Source: DASWIG01 sp965371445 (GTDB taxonomy: Bacteria > Acidobacteriota > Thermoanaerobaculia > Multivoradales > J023). Taken from it: a stretch of 64,000 bases of DNA. Under the pieces are notes generated by a model that was given only the letters and a program-made list of their open reading frames with translations, searched no databases and had not been told where the DNA came from. Each line of letters opens with the position of its first letter. Positions within the stretch are counted from its first letter, which is position 1. The stretch spans positions 1-64,000 of the forward strand of contig CBDUYN010000007.1 of assembly GCA_965371445.1 (NCBI GenBank), written 5' to 3'. The position numbers and the translations under genes were made by a program. Below are positions 37,029 through 46,243 of this stretch, piece after piece.

Positions 37029-40000
37029 TCAGGAGTGCGGCGAATCGCGGACGAAAGCCGCCGCCGAGAACGAGGGCAGGGAGATCTGGTGCTCGACCGC
37101 GGCGTTCAAGAGCTCCTCGTGCTCGCGGACGTTGAAGAGGAATTGCTGGCGCATCTGGGGCTGCAGGTAGCCGAGCTTGCGCATCAGCTCCCGATGCGCC
37201 TGGCGCAGGTACTCGACGGGGTCGCGGGCCGCCGTACCCCGCGTACGGAGCCAGTCGAAGGCGAGGTAGAGCCGGTAGAAGATCAGGTCGCCCTGGACCG
37301 GATGGGGGACTTCGGCCAGGGCGTCGAGCTCGGCGCTCTGGTTCAAGATTTCGGACTTGTTGTTGCGCACGAGGGCGATCTGGAGCAGCCAGGAGCTGTC
37401 GAGGGCGGCGGCCTGGCGCCGGCCGAGGTCCAGATGGATCCGTAGCGCCTCCCGGAAATACTCCTCCGCTTCGTCGACCTGCTGCGTCTGATAGAGGATC
37501 TGACCCAGGAGCCTGGTGGCGTCGCCCAGGAGTGTCGAGGACGGCAGCAGGCTGAGGCGAAAATGGGCTTTGCGCGCCTCGGTCAAGGCGCGGTCGACAT
37601 GGCCGAGGTCCAGGTGGTTTTTCGCCCGCGAGAGGTGGGCCGCCGCGAGCTCGGCCGTGGAGCCGCGCCCCTCCAGGAGCTCCAGGGCGCGGCGCAGGTT
37701 GGGCGTCGCCGCCGTCGGATCGCCGAGATGCCCCTGGGCGCGTCCCAGGCCGAGGAGGATCTCGGCGAGCTCGTCCTCGTCCTGCTCGTCGAGAAGCTCC
37801 TTGGCCTGGCTGTAGAGGTCGAAGGACTTGGAGTAGTCGCCGTGCGCCTGGGCGACGGCTCCGTTGGCGGCGAGCGAGGCGGAAAGCGGCTTGGGCTGGT
37901 TCTGCCGGCGCCGCATCTCCAGGGCTTTTTCGTGATAAACCTCGGCCGCTTCGAGGTCGCGCTCCAGGAGCGCCGCTTCGCCGAGGTAGAAGTGGCAGGT
38001 TGCGCCGAGCATGGTGGTTCCGGCAAGGCCCAGGAGGTCGGTGAAGAGCTTGCGGACCCCCTCGGTTCGCTCCTGGCCCAGCAGGATCTTGCCGAGGCGG
38101 ATGACGATCAGCGCCCGCCGCTGGTCGGAGGCTCCCTCCGAGGCCATCAGAGCCGCCTGGATGCCCTTGACCGCCTCGCGGTGACGTCCCTGGCTCTGGT
38201 CGTGCTCCGCCTTGACGAGGGCGAGCGCCGCAAACCGCTTGACGTCGCCGACCGCCAGCTGGAGCGAGCGAGCGAGCTCCTCTTCCAGCTGCGAGAGCTT
38301 GCCCAGCCGGTGTCCGAGGGGGAGCAGCTTCCACAGCAGGTCGAGCTCGGTCGCCTCGTCGCCCTGGCGCGACTTGTGGAGCTCATACTCGGTCTCCAGG
38401 GCCTCGAAAAGCTCCTGGCGGGCCTCGGCGGTGTCAGCCTTCTTCGACAGTTGAAGCAGCGAGGGCAGGGCGTCGGCCGTCCCGGCCATCAGCTGGTAGG
38501 TCTGCCAGTTGAGGTCTCCCGAGGGGGTGTCGGAGACCATCGCCTGGCCGAGGGCCTGGCGCAAGCTCTCGACCGAGTCGGCGCTGACCGTCTCCAGGAG
38601 CGCCTTGCTGTAGGCGGGGCAGTCGAAGGCGAGCCCTTCGCCCCACACCGACACCGCCTCTTTTAGCCAGCCGGCGTTGGTAAAAGCCGTGTCCCAGCCC
38701 AGCGGCAGCTCGAGACCGAAAGCGGCGCAGGCCGTTTCCAGGTGAAGCGGGGGCACCGCCTGCTCCGCCGCCGCCAGGATCCGTAGCGGCAATCCCTCGC
38801 CGAGCCGCTCGGCTTCCGCCGCCACGTGACGCACCAGCCGCCGCGAGGGCTGGTAGCCGACGTCGCTCGGACCGCTGTAGAAGAAGTTCCCGTAGACCCT
38901 GCGGATCAACCCACGGTGGATCAGGTCAGTCAGCCCCTCCTCGAGGGCGAAGGGATAGCCCTCGGCCGCCGCCGGTAGCCGCTCGGCGAGCGACGGGCCG
39001 AGGGAGAGGCCGGCAAACAGCTGCTGGCTCAGGTTCTGGAACTCCTCCTCGTCCATCGGCGGGATCTCCATCTGGGGCAGGTCGACCAGTTGGGAGACCA
39101 CAGGGCCGCCGCTGCGCGAGATCAAGATCATCCGGAAGACCAAGCCGCGGCGGGCAAGGAGGTTGGCGAGCAGATCCAGATCTCCCTCGACCGCGCTCTG
39201 GACGACGTCGCAGACGATCCACAGCGTCGCCCCCAGCTGCCGGCAGGCGTTGTCGAGCCACACCGAGAGGAGCTCCGCGGCCCGCACCGGGGCCAGCGAC
39301 TCCGGCCGGCGCAGCTCGTCGCCGCCGGCCGGCAGGCTTTCCGGCGCCAGCCGGTGCAGCTCGCGCACCAGGTGACGGGCGAGCCCCGCCGTGCCAAAAA
39401 GCGACCGCCGGACGCGGAACCAGAGCTTCGGCCCCTCCTGCTCGAGGAGGTAATGCCAGACCGCGTGGCTCTTGCCTGATCCCAACGGTCCCAGCACCCG
39501 CAGGACGCCGTCCTTGGCCTTCTCGAGGTCGAGACGCACCCGCGGCCGCGGCACCTTGACCTGGCGTCCCAGCAGCTCCGGATTGTGCCAGGGCCCGAGC
39601 TCGGGCGCCTCTCCCAGGACGCGGTGCATCGGCACCCGGCGTCCCGACGGGCCTTCGTAGAGGCCGGCGCTGTCGAACTGGAAGCGGCTCCGCAGCCAGC
39701 TGGCGGCGTAACCGGTCAAGAAAATCCCCGGCGACTTGAACCGCGGCGGACGTTTGGCCAGGTCAGCCGCGAGCTCGTCCTCGACGGGCGTCAACGTCTT
39801 GCCGTCGAGCCGGATCTCCGCGGGATGGACCAGGATGCCGGTGATCTCGCGGTCAGCGCCGGACTTCCTCAGATGGGCGAGGATGGCCTGGCCCAGGGCC
39901 AAAGCGTCGTCGAAGACGTGCTCGCGGCCCATCTCAGGGACCAGGGCGAAGCGCCGCTCGCCGAGCTGCACGACACCGGGACGCTTGGCGTAGGCCGCCG

Positions 40001-40115
40001 CCACCTGGCGCGCCTGGGTGTCGCTCGTGTCCGTCGCCGGGTCGGCCGGCCAAAAGGAGAGGAACGCCGCCGGTAGCTGGAGGCCCGGCAAGGGGCGTGG
40101 AAGATTTGCGCTCAT
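37029..40115 (-). CDS. large P-loop ATPase with TPR repeats
   Basis: A 1028-residue cytoplasmic protein. An N-terminal domain of about 180 residues is unrecognised, perhaps a degenerate cyclase-like fold (LGERRFALVPEMGREHVFDDALALGQ). A STAND-like ATPase follows with Walker A GPLGSGKS at 209-216. The second half, about 500-960, is a chain of TPR-like repeats, for example FYLGEAALLERDLEAAEVYHEKAL and LLGLGRAQGHLGD. This is the architecture of signalling hubs and STAND sensors. It is convergent with the Rrf2 gene. A TAGAAT lies 33 nt before the start. Confidence 0.75.
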   Translation of the reverse strand: MSANLPRPLPGLQLPAAFLSFWPADPATDTSDTQARQVAAAYAKRPGVVQLGERRFALVPEMGREHVFDDALALGQAILAHLRKSGADREITGILVHPAEIRLDGKTLTPVEDELAADLAKRPPRFKSPGIFLTGYAASWLRSRFQFDSAGLYEGPSGRRVPMHRVLGEAPELGPWHNPELLGRQVKVPRPRVRLDLEKAKDGVLRVLGPLGSGKSHAVWHYLLEQEGPKLWFRVRRSLFGTAGLARHLVRELHRLAPESLPAGGDELRRPESLAPVRAAELLSVWLDNACRQLGATLWIVCDVVQSAVEGDLDLLANLLARRGLVFRMILISRSGGPVVSQLVDLPQMEIPPMDEEEFQNLSQQLFAGLSLGPSLAERLPAAAEGYPFALEEGLTDLIHRGLIRRVYGNFFYSGPSDVGYQPSRRLVRHVAAEAERLGEGLPLRILAAAEQAVPPLHLETACAAFGLELPLGWDTAFTNAGWLKEAVSVWGEGLAFDCPAYSKALLETVSADSVESLRQALGQAMVSDTPSGDLNWQTYQLMAGTADALPSLLQLSKKADTAEARQELFEALETEYELHKSRQGDEATELDLLWKLLPLGHRLGKLSQLEEELARSLQLAVGDVKRFAALALVKAEHDQSQGRHREAVKGIQAALMASEGASDQRRALIVIRLGKILLGQERTEGVRKLFTDLLGLAGTTMLGATCHFYLGEAALLERDLEAAEVYHEKALEMRRRQNQPKPLSASLAANGAVAQAHGDYSKSFDLYSQAKELLDEQDEDELAEILLGLGRAQGHLGDPTAATPNLRRALELLEGRGSTAELAAAHLSRAKNHLDLGHVDRALTEARKAHFRLSLLPSSTLLGDATRLLGQILYQTQQVDEAEEYFREALRIHLDLGRRQAAALDSSWLLQIALVRNNKSEILNQSAELDALAEVPHPVQGDLIFYRLYLAFDWLRTRGTAARDPVEYLRQAHRELMRKLGYLQPQMRQQFLFNVREHEELLNAAVEHQISLPSFSAAAFVRDSPHS

Positions 40116-40231
40116 CGACGATCGTCCCGGAGAAGTAACCGAGCCACCATTCTAATCCGTCCTGGCCCGATTCTCGCGCTCGGCCTGGAATTTGCTAAGA
40201 TGGGTCCTTCGAACAAGGAGATCACCCAGCT

Positions 40232-40771
40232 ATGAAACGCCGTTTGGACAACCGCCTGTACTACTTCACCGTGGAAGACGAGAGCCTTCTCGGGGAGACG
40301 TTTCCCAAGCTCGAGGACGAGACCTATGCCATCGCCTACAAGGTGACCGGCACCGACGACGTCTTCGTGACGACCGCCGAGACCAAGGAGGCCATGGACC
40401 GTCACGACGTGCCGTTCAACTGCCTGGCCCAAGAGGACGGCGTCAAGATCGCGCTGCACCACACCGCGACGTCGCGCGAGGAGCTCAACGACTACGAAGA
40501 CGCCCTGAAGGCCCTCGCCCTCGCCTACCGGGCCATCGGTCTCGTCTGCGTCGGCGTCAACGGTGCCGCCGACATCGACTTGACCGAGGGTGCCAAGAGC
40601 TACACCTACTTCACCGCGCCCGCGGGCCACACGTTCCTCTGGCGGATGGTCTTCCGCCGCGACGAGGCCGTCGACTACGTCGAAGAGCACCTGCCCGGCG
40701 ACCCCGCGGCCCGCGAATGGGCCGAGACGCTTCCCCTGACCTCGTCCGAGGAGCTGGTCGGCTATCACTGA
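40232..40771 (+). CDS. conserved protein of unknown function
   Basis: A 179-residue soluble, acidic protein without signal or membrane segments and without a recognised motif. The start ATG has AAGGAG 9 nt upstream. Its stop overlaps the probable non-standard start of xseA, so it is likely the first gene of an xseA-xseB operon. Codon use matches its neighbours. Confidence 0.7.
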   Translation: MKRRLDNRLYYFTVEDESLLGETFPKLEDETYAIAYKVTGTDDVFVTTAETKEAMDRHDVPFNCLAQEDGVKIALHHTATSREELNDYEDALKALALAYRAIGLVCVGVNGAADIDLTEGAKSYTYFTAPAGHTFLWRMVFRRDEAVDYVEEHLPGDPAAREWAETLPLTSSEELVGYH

Positions 40772-42131
40772 GGTTCCAGCGAGTGAAACCTACAGCGTCT
40801 CGGAGCTCGCCTCGGAGCTCCGGGAATTCCTTGCCGAGGCCTACTCCCGGGTGTGGGTGGCGGGCGAGGTGCAGCGGCCGCGCTTGAGCCAACGCGGGCA
40901 CCTCTATTTCGAGCTGGTGGAGAAAGGCCGCGGTGACAGCGTCGTCGGCAAGCTCGACGCGGTCGCTTGGCGCTCAAACTACGACCGCATCCGCCGCCTG
41001 CTCGAAGCGAGCGGCCAGGAGATCCGCGACGGCGTCGAGATCCGCTGCCGCGCCAGGGTCGACTTCTACCCCCCGGGCGGCAGGCTGCAGATCGTGGTCG
41101 ACGAGGTCGACCCGCTCTTCACCCTGGGGCTCGTGGAGCGTCGCCGCCGCGAGACCCTGGCGGCTTTAGAAGCCGCCGGGCTGATGGATCGAAACGCCAC
41201 GCTAGAGCTGCCGGAAGTGCCGCTTCGCGTCGGGCTCGTCACCGCCGCCGAGAGCGCCGCCTACCACGACTTCCTCGCCGGGCTCGCCGAGAGCGGCTAC
41301 GGCTTCCAGGTCTTTTTCGTCCACGCGAGCGTCCAGGGGCGTGCCGCCGAGGTCGAGGTCCCGGCGGCGCTCGCGCTCCTCGCCACGATGGAGCTCGACG
41401 GCGTGGCCCTGGTGCGCGGCGGCGGCTCGCGGGCGGATCTGCTCGCCTTTGACAGCCGTGCCGTCGCCGAGGCGGTGGCCCGCGCCCCGTGGCCTGTGCT
41501 GAGCGGCCTCGGCCACGAGACCGACCAGTCGATCACTGACCTCCTCAGCCATACGGCGGCGAAGACCCCGACGATGGTGGCCGAGATCCTCGTCAGGAGC
41601 GTCACCGACGCCGAGCTCGCCTTGGACAGCTGCTGCGCCGCCCTCCTGCAATGCGCCCGGGAGCGCCTGAAGGACGCCGCGGTGGCGCTCGGACGCTACG
41701 AGCGCCTGGCGCAGGTGGCACGGCTGCGCCTCGGCGCGGTGGCGCAGCGCCTGGCCCACGCCGGGCGGACCCTTCAGATCGTCGCCCGTCAACGGCTCGT
41801 CGAGGCGCGGCGGCAGACCGACGAGCTCGCTCGCCGCCTCGCCGCCGCGGCGCCGCTTGTCCTCACCCGCCACCGCGACGAGCCACGGCGGCTCGCCGAG
41901 CACATCGCGGGGCGTGCCGCCGGACGGCTCCGCGAGGCCGCGGCGGCGCTCGACGGCGTCGAACGCCTCACCCACCAGCTCGCCCCCGATCGCACGCTCG
42001 AGCGAGGCTTCTCCGTCACGCGCGACGGAGACGGTGCTATCGTCAGGGAACCGGCACAAGTCCGGGCGGGGGAGAGGATCATCAGCCAACTCGCCGGCGG
42101 ACGGCTGCTAAGTCGCGTGGAGGAGACATGA
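40764..42131 (+). CDS. xseA: exodeoxyribonuclease VII large subunit
   Basis: XseA forms, with several XseB chains, a nuclease degrading single-stranded DNA. The OB-fold N-terminus SVSELASELREFL... RVWVAGEVQ, the GHLYFEL block and the nuclease core motifs (GLVTAAESAAYHDF, RGGGSRADLLAFD, GHETDQSITD) are present, then a long helical tail. The first usual start is GTG at 40851, but the conserved N-terminal strand is coded upstream in frame. Between an in-frame TGA at 40737 and that GTG, the only start-like codon is ATC at 40764, 10 nt after GAGGAG, so the gene is drawn from there (455 residues, normal length). Confidence 0.9.
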   Translation: MTEVPASETYSVSELASELREFLAEAYSRVWVAGEVQRPRLSQRGHLYFELVEKGRGDSVVGKLDAVAWRSNYDRIRRLLEASGQEIRDGVEIRCRARVDFYPPGGRLQIVVDEVDPLFTLGLVERRRRETLAALEAAGLMDRNATLELPEVPLRVGLVTAAESAAYHDFLAGLAESGYGFQVFFVHASVQGRAAEVEVPAALALLATMELDGVALVRGGGSRADLLAFDSRAVAEAVARAPWPVLSGLGHETDQSITDLLSHTAAKTPTMVAEILVRSVTDAELALDSCCAALLQCARERLKDAAVALGRYERLAQVARLRLGAVAQRLAHAGRTLQIVARQRLVEARRQTDELARRLAAAAPLVLTRHRDEPRRLAEHIAGRAAGRLREAAAALDGVERLTHQLAPDRTLERGFSVTRDGDGAIVREPAQVRAGERIISQLAGGRLLSRVEET

Positions 42132-42343
42132 GCGCTCAGCGCAAGAAAGAAAAGCAGCTAACCTTCAGCGACGCCATGCAGGAGCTCGAGGCCATCCTGC
42201 AGCGCGTCGACAGCGATTCGATCGACATCGACCGCCTCGCCGAAGAGCTCCAGCGCGCCACGGAGCTCCTCGAGGTCTGCCGCGAGAAGATCCGCAAAGC
42301 CGAGGTCGAGGTGCACCAGATCGTCCAGAAGCTGAGCGGCTGA
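42128..42343 (+). CDS. xseB: exodeoxyribonuclease VII small subunit
   Basis: The 71-residue helical protein has the family pattern TFSDAMQELEAILQRVDSD and LEVCREKIRKAEVEV. It starts inside the xseA stop (ATGA overlap) with GGAG upstream. A stop/start overlap TGATG links it to the next kinase gene. Confidence 0.95.
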   Translation: MSAQRKKEKQLTFSDAMQELEAILQRVDSDSIDIDRLAEELQRATELLEVCREKIRKAEVEVHQIVQKLSG

Positions 42344-43446
42344 TGGACACCGCGGGCGAGGCTTCGCTTCATCAGCGGCGCTGGAGATGGAGCTTTTTCC
42401 TGCTCCTGTGGACGTTGATCGGGGTCCTCGTCGTGGGGTCTGTCGTCGTTCAGCAGACCACCGACGACGTAGAGATCCCCTGGGCGGAGGTCTGGTCGAG
42501 CTTCTTCGGCTGGTACGTCTGGGGCCTGCTCTTCGCTCTCATCTGGTGGCTCAACCAGCGTCTGCCCTTCGACCGACGGCACTGGCCGCAGTGGCTTCTC
42601 CGCAACCTGGGCCTCGGCTTTGTCGTCTCGCTCCTCTACGTCGCCTTGACGCTCATGAACGACGAGATCCTCGCCGGGAGCTTCACCGGGCCGTCGCTCG
42701 GACGCGCCTGGGAGCTGCTCCTGGGAGGCCTCCAATACTACCTCCTGGTCTACTTCGCCATCGTGGCCGTGATCCACGCGATCTCTTTCTACGACAAGCT
42801 CCGCGAGCGCGAGCTCGCCGCCTCGCGCCTCGAAGGGCAACTGGCGCAGGCCAAGCTCCAGATGCTCAAGATGCAGCTCCACCCGCACTTCCTCTTCAAC
42901 ACCCTGAACGCCGTCTCGGCCCTGATGCACCGCGACGTCGACGCGGCCGACCGCATGATTACCCGGCTCTCCGACTTCCTGCGCATGTCATTAGAGAAAG
43001 ACGACCGCCACCAGGTGCGTCTCGAAAGCGAGCTGGAGTTCCTCCACCGCTATCTCTCGATCGAAAAGATCCGCTTCCGCGACCGTTTGAAAGTCGACGT
43101 CGAGGTCGAGCCCGAGTGCCTCGCCGCCCAGGTGCCGCGACTGATCCTCCAGCCCCTGGTGGAAAACGCCGTCCGCCACGGCATCGCCATGCGCTCGGCG
43201 GCCGGCCAGCTGGCCATCCAGGCCACGAAGGACGGCGACCGCTTGCGGCTCGTCGTCGCCGACGACGGTCCGGGTCTGCCGCGGAGCTACGAGCTGCGTC
43301 CGGGCGTCGGGCTTGCCAACACGCGCTCCCGGCTGGAGGAGATCTACGGCGAAGACTTCTCTTTCGAGCTCAAGAACGCTGATCCCTCGGGCTTCGAGGC
43401 TCACATCGAGATCCCCTTCGAGCGTGAGCCGCGCATCGGCAACTAG
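42343..43446 (+). CDS. LytS/YehU-type sensor histidine kinase
   Basis: The 367-residue protein has four hydrophobic segments in the first 150 residues. The His_kinase box follows at 180-190 (HPHFLFNTLN, likely phospho-His182), with a HATPase domain at about 260-365 (NAVRHGI, DDGPGLP, GVGLANTRSRL). Such kinases normally work with a LytTR response regulator, but none is adjacent. It is translationally coupled to xseB by a TGATG overlap, an unusual neighbour. Confidence 0.9.
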   Translation: MDTAGEASLHQRRWRWSFFLLLWTLIGVLVVGSVVVQQTTDDVEIPWAEVWSSFFGWYVWGLLFALIWWLNQRLPFDRRHWPQWLLRNLGLGFVVSLLYVALTLMNDEILAGSFTGPSLGRAWELLLGGLQYYLLVYFAIVAVIHAISFYDKLRERELAASRLEGQLAQAKLQMLKMQLHPHFLFNTLNAVSALMHRDVDAADRMITRLSDFLRMSLEKDDRHQVRLESELEFLHRYLSIEKIRFRDRLKVDVEVEPECLAAQVPRLILQPLVENAVRHGIAMRSAAGQLAIQATKDGDRLRLVVADDGPGLPRSYELRPGVGLANTRSRLEEIYGEDFSFELKNADPSGFEAHIEIPFEREPRIGN

Positions 43447-43462
43447 CGAGAGCGCCCTGCGT

Positions 43463-43858
43463 TTAGCGCCTTACCGGCCAGTAGAAGGCCACGTGCGCCA
43501 CGGCGAAGACGAAGTCGCCGCCAGCCGCCACATAGAGACCCGGGAGGCCCTCGCTCCAAGCCGCGGCGGCGAGCAACGCCGTTGCCACGGTTCGAGCGCC
43601 GATCGCGACGAGGATGTTGCCCCGGTACGACGCCGGGTCGTAGGCCGCCAGCAAGTAGAAAGCGGCGAGCGTCACGAGCAAGAGCGCGATCAACCAGAGG
43701 TAGAAGTCCTCACCCGGCAGAGGGAGGCGGAGAAGGCGGGTCACAACGCCCGGCGCGAAGGCCAGGCCCGTCGCCAGGACGACGTCGTAGGCCGCGCCCA
43801 CGACGAGGCTCAGGCGCAGCAGCCGCAGGTAGAGCGAATAACGGGGCAGACGCAACAT
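43463..43858 (-). CDS. small four-helix membrane protein
   Basis: A 131-residue protein with hydrophobic segments near 14-34, 50-70, 78-98 and 105-125. It is arginine-rich at the N-terminus and has no recognised domain. TAGAAT lies 7 nt before the ATG with no ribosome-binding site, so it is probably leaderless. It is divergent from the glycosyltransferase, 98 bp away. Confidence 0.65.
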   Translation of the reverse strand: MLRLPRYSLYLRLLRLSLVVGAAYDVVLATGLAFAPGVVTRLLRLPLPGEDFYLWLIALLLVTLAAFYLLAAYDPASYRGNILVAIGARTVATALLAAAAWSEGLPGLYVAAGGDFVFAVAHVAFYWPVRR

Positions 43859-43956
43859 GGCGCGGATTCTAACCGCTTCCGAGACGCAAAGATGTCCTGA
43901 ACGCCGCGATCATGGCAGATTCGGAGGACGCCGCGGCACGGGTTAGAATCCCGCCC

Positions 43957-45186
43957 ATGTCGGCCAAGCACCTCCTCCATGCCCTGGAGCCCGCGTTCCT
44001 CGCGAGCGAGATCCGCCGGGTGAGCGCCAAGCTCAGGCGGCGGCTCCTCAAGGTCGAGAACCGCACCGCGACGCTTTCGCCCGAGGGCACGCCGCGCGGC
44101 GACGTCCTCCTCTCCTACATCATCGACCCCTTCCTGCTCCGCCCCGGCGGGGCCGTGCCCTACTCTCACACCCACTTCTGGGAGACCGCCACGATCGCCG
44201 AGACGTTCGTCGACCTGGGCTACCGCGTCGATGCGATCTCCTGGACGAACGCCGGCTTCCTACCGCGCCGCGAGTACGACTTCCTGATCGACCCGCGCCT
44301 CAACCTGGAACGGCTTGCGCCTCTCCTGCCGGAGGAGACGGTCAAGGTCCTCCACACCGACACGGCCCACTACACCTTCAACAACCCGGCCCAGGAGGCG
44401 CGGCGGCGGGCGCTCGCGGAGCGCCGCGGGACGACGATCCCTCCGGTCAAGATGCTGCCTGAGAACCGCGCCGCCGAGACCGCGGACGTGATCACCCACC
44501 TCGGCAACGACTTCACCCGCGAGACCTACCGCTTCGCCGGCAAGCCCACGTTCCGGATCCCGATCTCGGTGCCCTTCACCTACGACTGGATGGCGGACAA
44601 GGACTTCGACGCCGTGCGCCGGCGCTATCTCTGGTTCGGGAGCGGCGGGCTGGTGCACAAGGGGCTTGACCTCGCCCTCGAGGCCTTCGCCGGCCTGCCC
44701 GACTTTCACCTCACGGTCTGCGGTCCCGTGCGCCGCGAAAAATACTTCGAACGCGAGTACTTCCGCGAGCTCTACGAGACGCCGAGTATTCGCACCTACG
44801 GCTGGATCGACGTCGGGCGTCCTGAGTTCCTGGAGCTGGCGCGAAGCACCCTCGGCCTCGTCTACCCGTCGTGCGCCGAGGGCGGCGGGTCGAGCGCCCT
44901 GACGTGTCTGCACGCCGGGCTCGTCCCGGTGGTGACACGGGAGACGTCGATCGACCTCGATCCGAGCTATGGTGTGGAGCTTGGCGGGACTACGGTCGAG
45001 GAGATCCGCGACGCCGTCCGGGAGCTTTCCGGGCGCGACGCGGAGACGCTTCGGGAGATGGCGCGAAACGCCTGGTCCTTCGCCCGGGAACGCCACACCA
45101 AGGACACTTTCCGCGCCGGCTTCAGGAGCTTCGCCGAACGTCTCGTCGACGGCTCGTGGCGGGAGGCCGGCGCGGATGGGAAATAG
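43957..45186 (+). CDS. glycosyltransferase, GT4-like
   Basis: The 409-residue start at MSAKHLLHAL is 7 nt after TAGAAT, favouring it over the ATG at 43912. The C-terminal half has the GT-B pattern LWFGSGGLVHKGLDLALEAF, then RTYGWIDV and the acidic-site region YPSCAEGGGSSALTCLHAGLVPVV. This is typical of retaining family-4 transferases. The N-terminal half, with an exposed FWETATIAETF block, would bind the acceptor. It probably modifies an envelope polysaccharide or lipid. No sugar pathway genes are nearby. Confidence 0.82.
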   Translation: MSAKHLLHALEPAFLASEIRRVSAKLRRRLLKVENRTATLSPEGTPRGDVLLSYIIDPFLLRPGGAVPYSHTHFWETATIAETFVDLGYRVDAISWTNAGFLPRREYDFLIDPRLNLERLAPLLPEETVKVLHTDTAHYTFNNPAQEARRRALAERRGTTIPPVKMLPENRAAETADVITHLGNDFTRETYRFAGKPTFRIPISVPFTYDWMADKDFDAVRRRYLWFGSGGLVHKGLDLALEAFAGLPDFHLTVCGPVRREKYFEREYFRELYETPSIRTYGWIDVGRPEFLELARSTLGLVYPSCAEGGGSSALTCLHAGLVPVVTRETSIDLDPSYGVELGGTTVEEIRDAVRELSGRDAETLREMARNAWSFARERHTKDTFRAGFRSFAERLVDGSWREAGADGK

Positions 45187-45195
45187 AGACGGGCT

Positions 45196-45693
45196 CTACG
45201 CGCTCAGGGCGTCGCGGGCGAGGATCTTGCCCGCCGGCTCCAGGGCCGCGTGGCCCGCCCCTTCGAGGAGAGCCGCGATCGACTCGGGCGAGCGCGCCAG
45301 CGCCTCGGCGAGGTTTAGAGCCTCGACGAGCTCCGGGTCCTGGTAGCGCAATCGTCCGATGGCGCGGCCGTCGCGGTAGAGGGTCTGTCCGCGCTCGCCC
45401 TCGCTGGGCTGCGCCCAGAGGGTGCGGGCCTTCGCCACGAGCGGCAGGAAGGCGGCGGCGAGATACGCCGTCGAGCGCTCCTCGATGACACCGAAGGGCT
45501 CGTCGCCGACGTCGGGGTCCTCCCAGAAGCGGAAGAGCCCGTAGCGTTCGCCGCCGTCGAGCGGCCGGACGCGCCAGATGCCGCCATGAGCGGCCTCCGC
45601 GGCCGTCAAGGGGTCGTCGATCTCCGCGATGCGGGCGAGAAAGTCGGGGTGGAAAGCGTTGGAGACGGGGGTAGAATGGTCGGGACTGGGCAC
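45196..45693 (-). CDS. protein of unknown function
   Basis: The 165-residue protein starts at GTG, with AAGGAGG 8 nt upstream. It has no signal peptide and no motif I recognise; WRVRPLDGGERYGLFRFWED near 40 and LYRDGRAIGRLRYQDPE near 105 are distinctive. It is convergent with the glycosyltransferase. Confidence 0.6.
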   Translation of the reverse strand: MPSPDHSTPVSNAFHPDFLARIAEIDDPLTAAEAAHGGIWRVRPLDGGERYGLFRFWEDPDVGDEPFGVIEERSTAYLAAAFLPLVAKARTLWAQPSEGERGQTLYRDGRAIGRLRYQDPELVEALNLAEALARSPESIAALLEGAGHAALEPAGKILARDALSA

Positions 45694-45991
45694 TGGGTTC
45701 CCTCCTTTGCCTGGTCGGGTCCGGATGAGATGGCAAGCTCGTCCGGGCCGTTTTTGTCGGGGCTCGGCAGACCGTCTGCCGCCTTGTTACCGCCTTAGTC
45801 TAAAGAGGCTTCGCCGAGGAGTCAAGCAAGAATCTCCGTCGATGTCAGGTCTACTTTCAGGGCGCCACCCTGGCTGGAGATGCGGGCGACGAGGCGCGGT
45901 CGAAAGCGCGGGGGCTCAGTCCGACGGCTTCGGCGATGCGCTCCAGGCTCAGGTACCGGTCGCCGAGGAGACGGACGGCGGGGGCTCGAAA
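45694..45991. other. intergenic remnant, no intact gene
   Basis: About 300 bp without an intact gene. On the minus strand, 45857-45990 reads LSLERIAEAVGLSPRAFDR, a helix-turn-helix-like scrap ending in a stop and cut off at the element starting at 45992. Nothing else is recognisable. Confidence 0.3.
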
Positions 45992-46155
45992 GTGCGTATT
46001 CCGAGGCAAGCCGACCACCGTTCCGACGCTCTCGACCACCACGCCGCCCCCCTGGGGGGAGAGAGGGAGAGCGGCTTTGCGGCCCTTTGGTGGGGCAAGG
46101 CCGGAGGTGGTCGGCTGCCGTCGGAATGGGTGGTCGACTTCGTCGGAATACGCAC
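45992..46155. mobile_element. 164-bp MITE-like element with IS21-type terminal repeats
   Basis: The two ends are perfect 13-bp inverted repeats, GTGCGTATTCCGA. Similarity continues inward for about 37 bp on both sides, including CGACCACC and a second TTCCGACG. The nested TTCCGACG-x-CGACCACC pattern is like the multiple end repeats of IS21-family elements. There is no coding capacity. The interior contains a CCCCCCTGGGGGG palindrome. No target duplication is obvious. It interrupts a helix-turn-helix-like scrap. Confidence 0.6.
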
Positions 46156-46243
46156 CCTTCCAGGGCCGCCCGGCCAGAAATTCGCCGTTTTCAGGCCGCT
46201 CCAGCCCTCCGAAGCGGTGATCGACGCCGCGTGACGACGGCCT

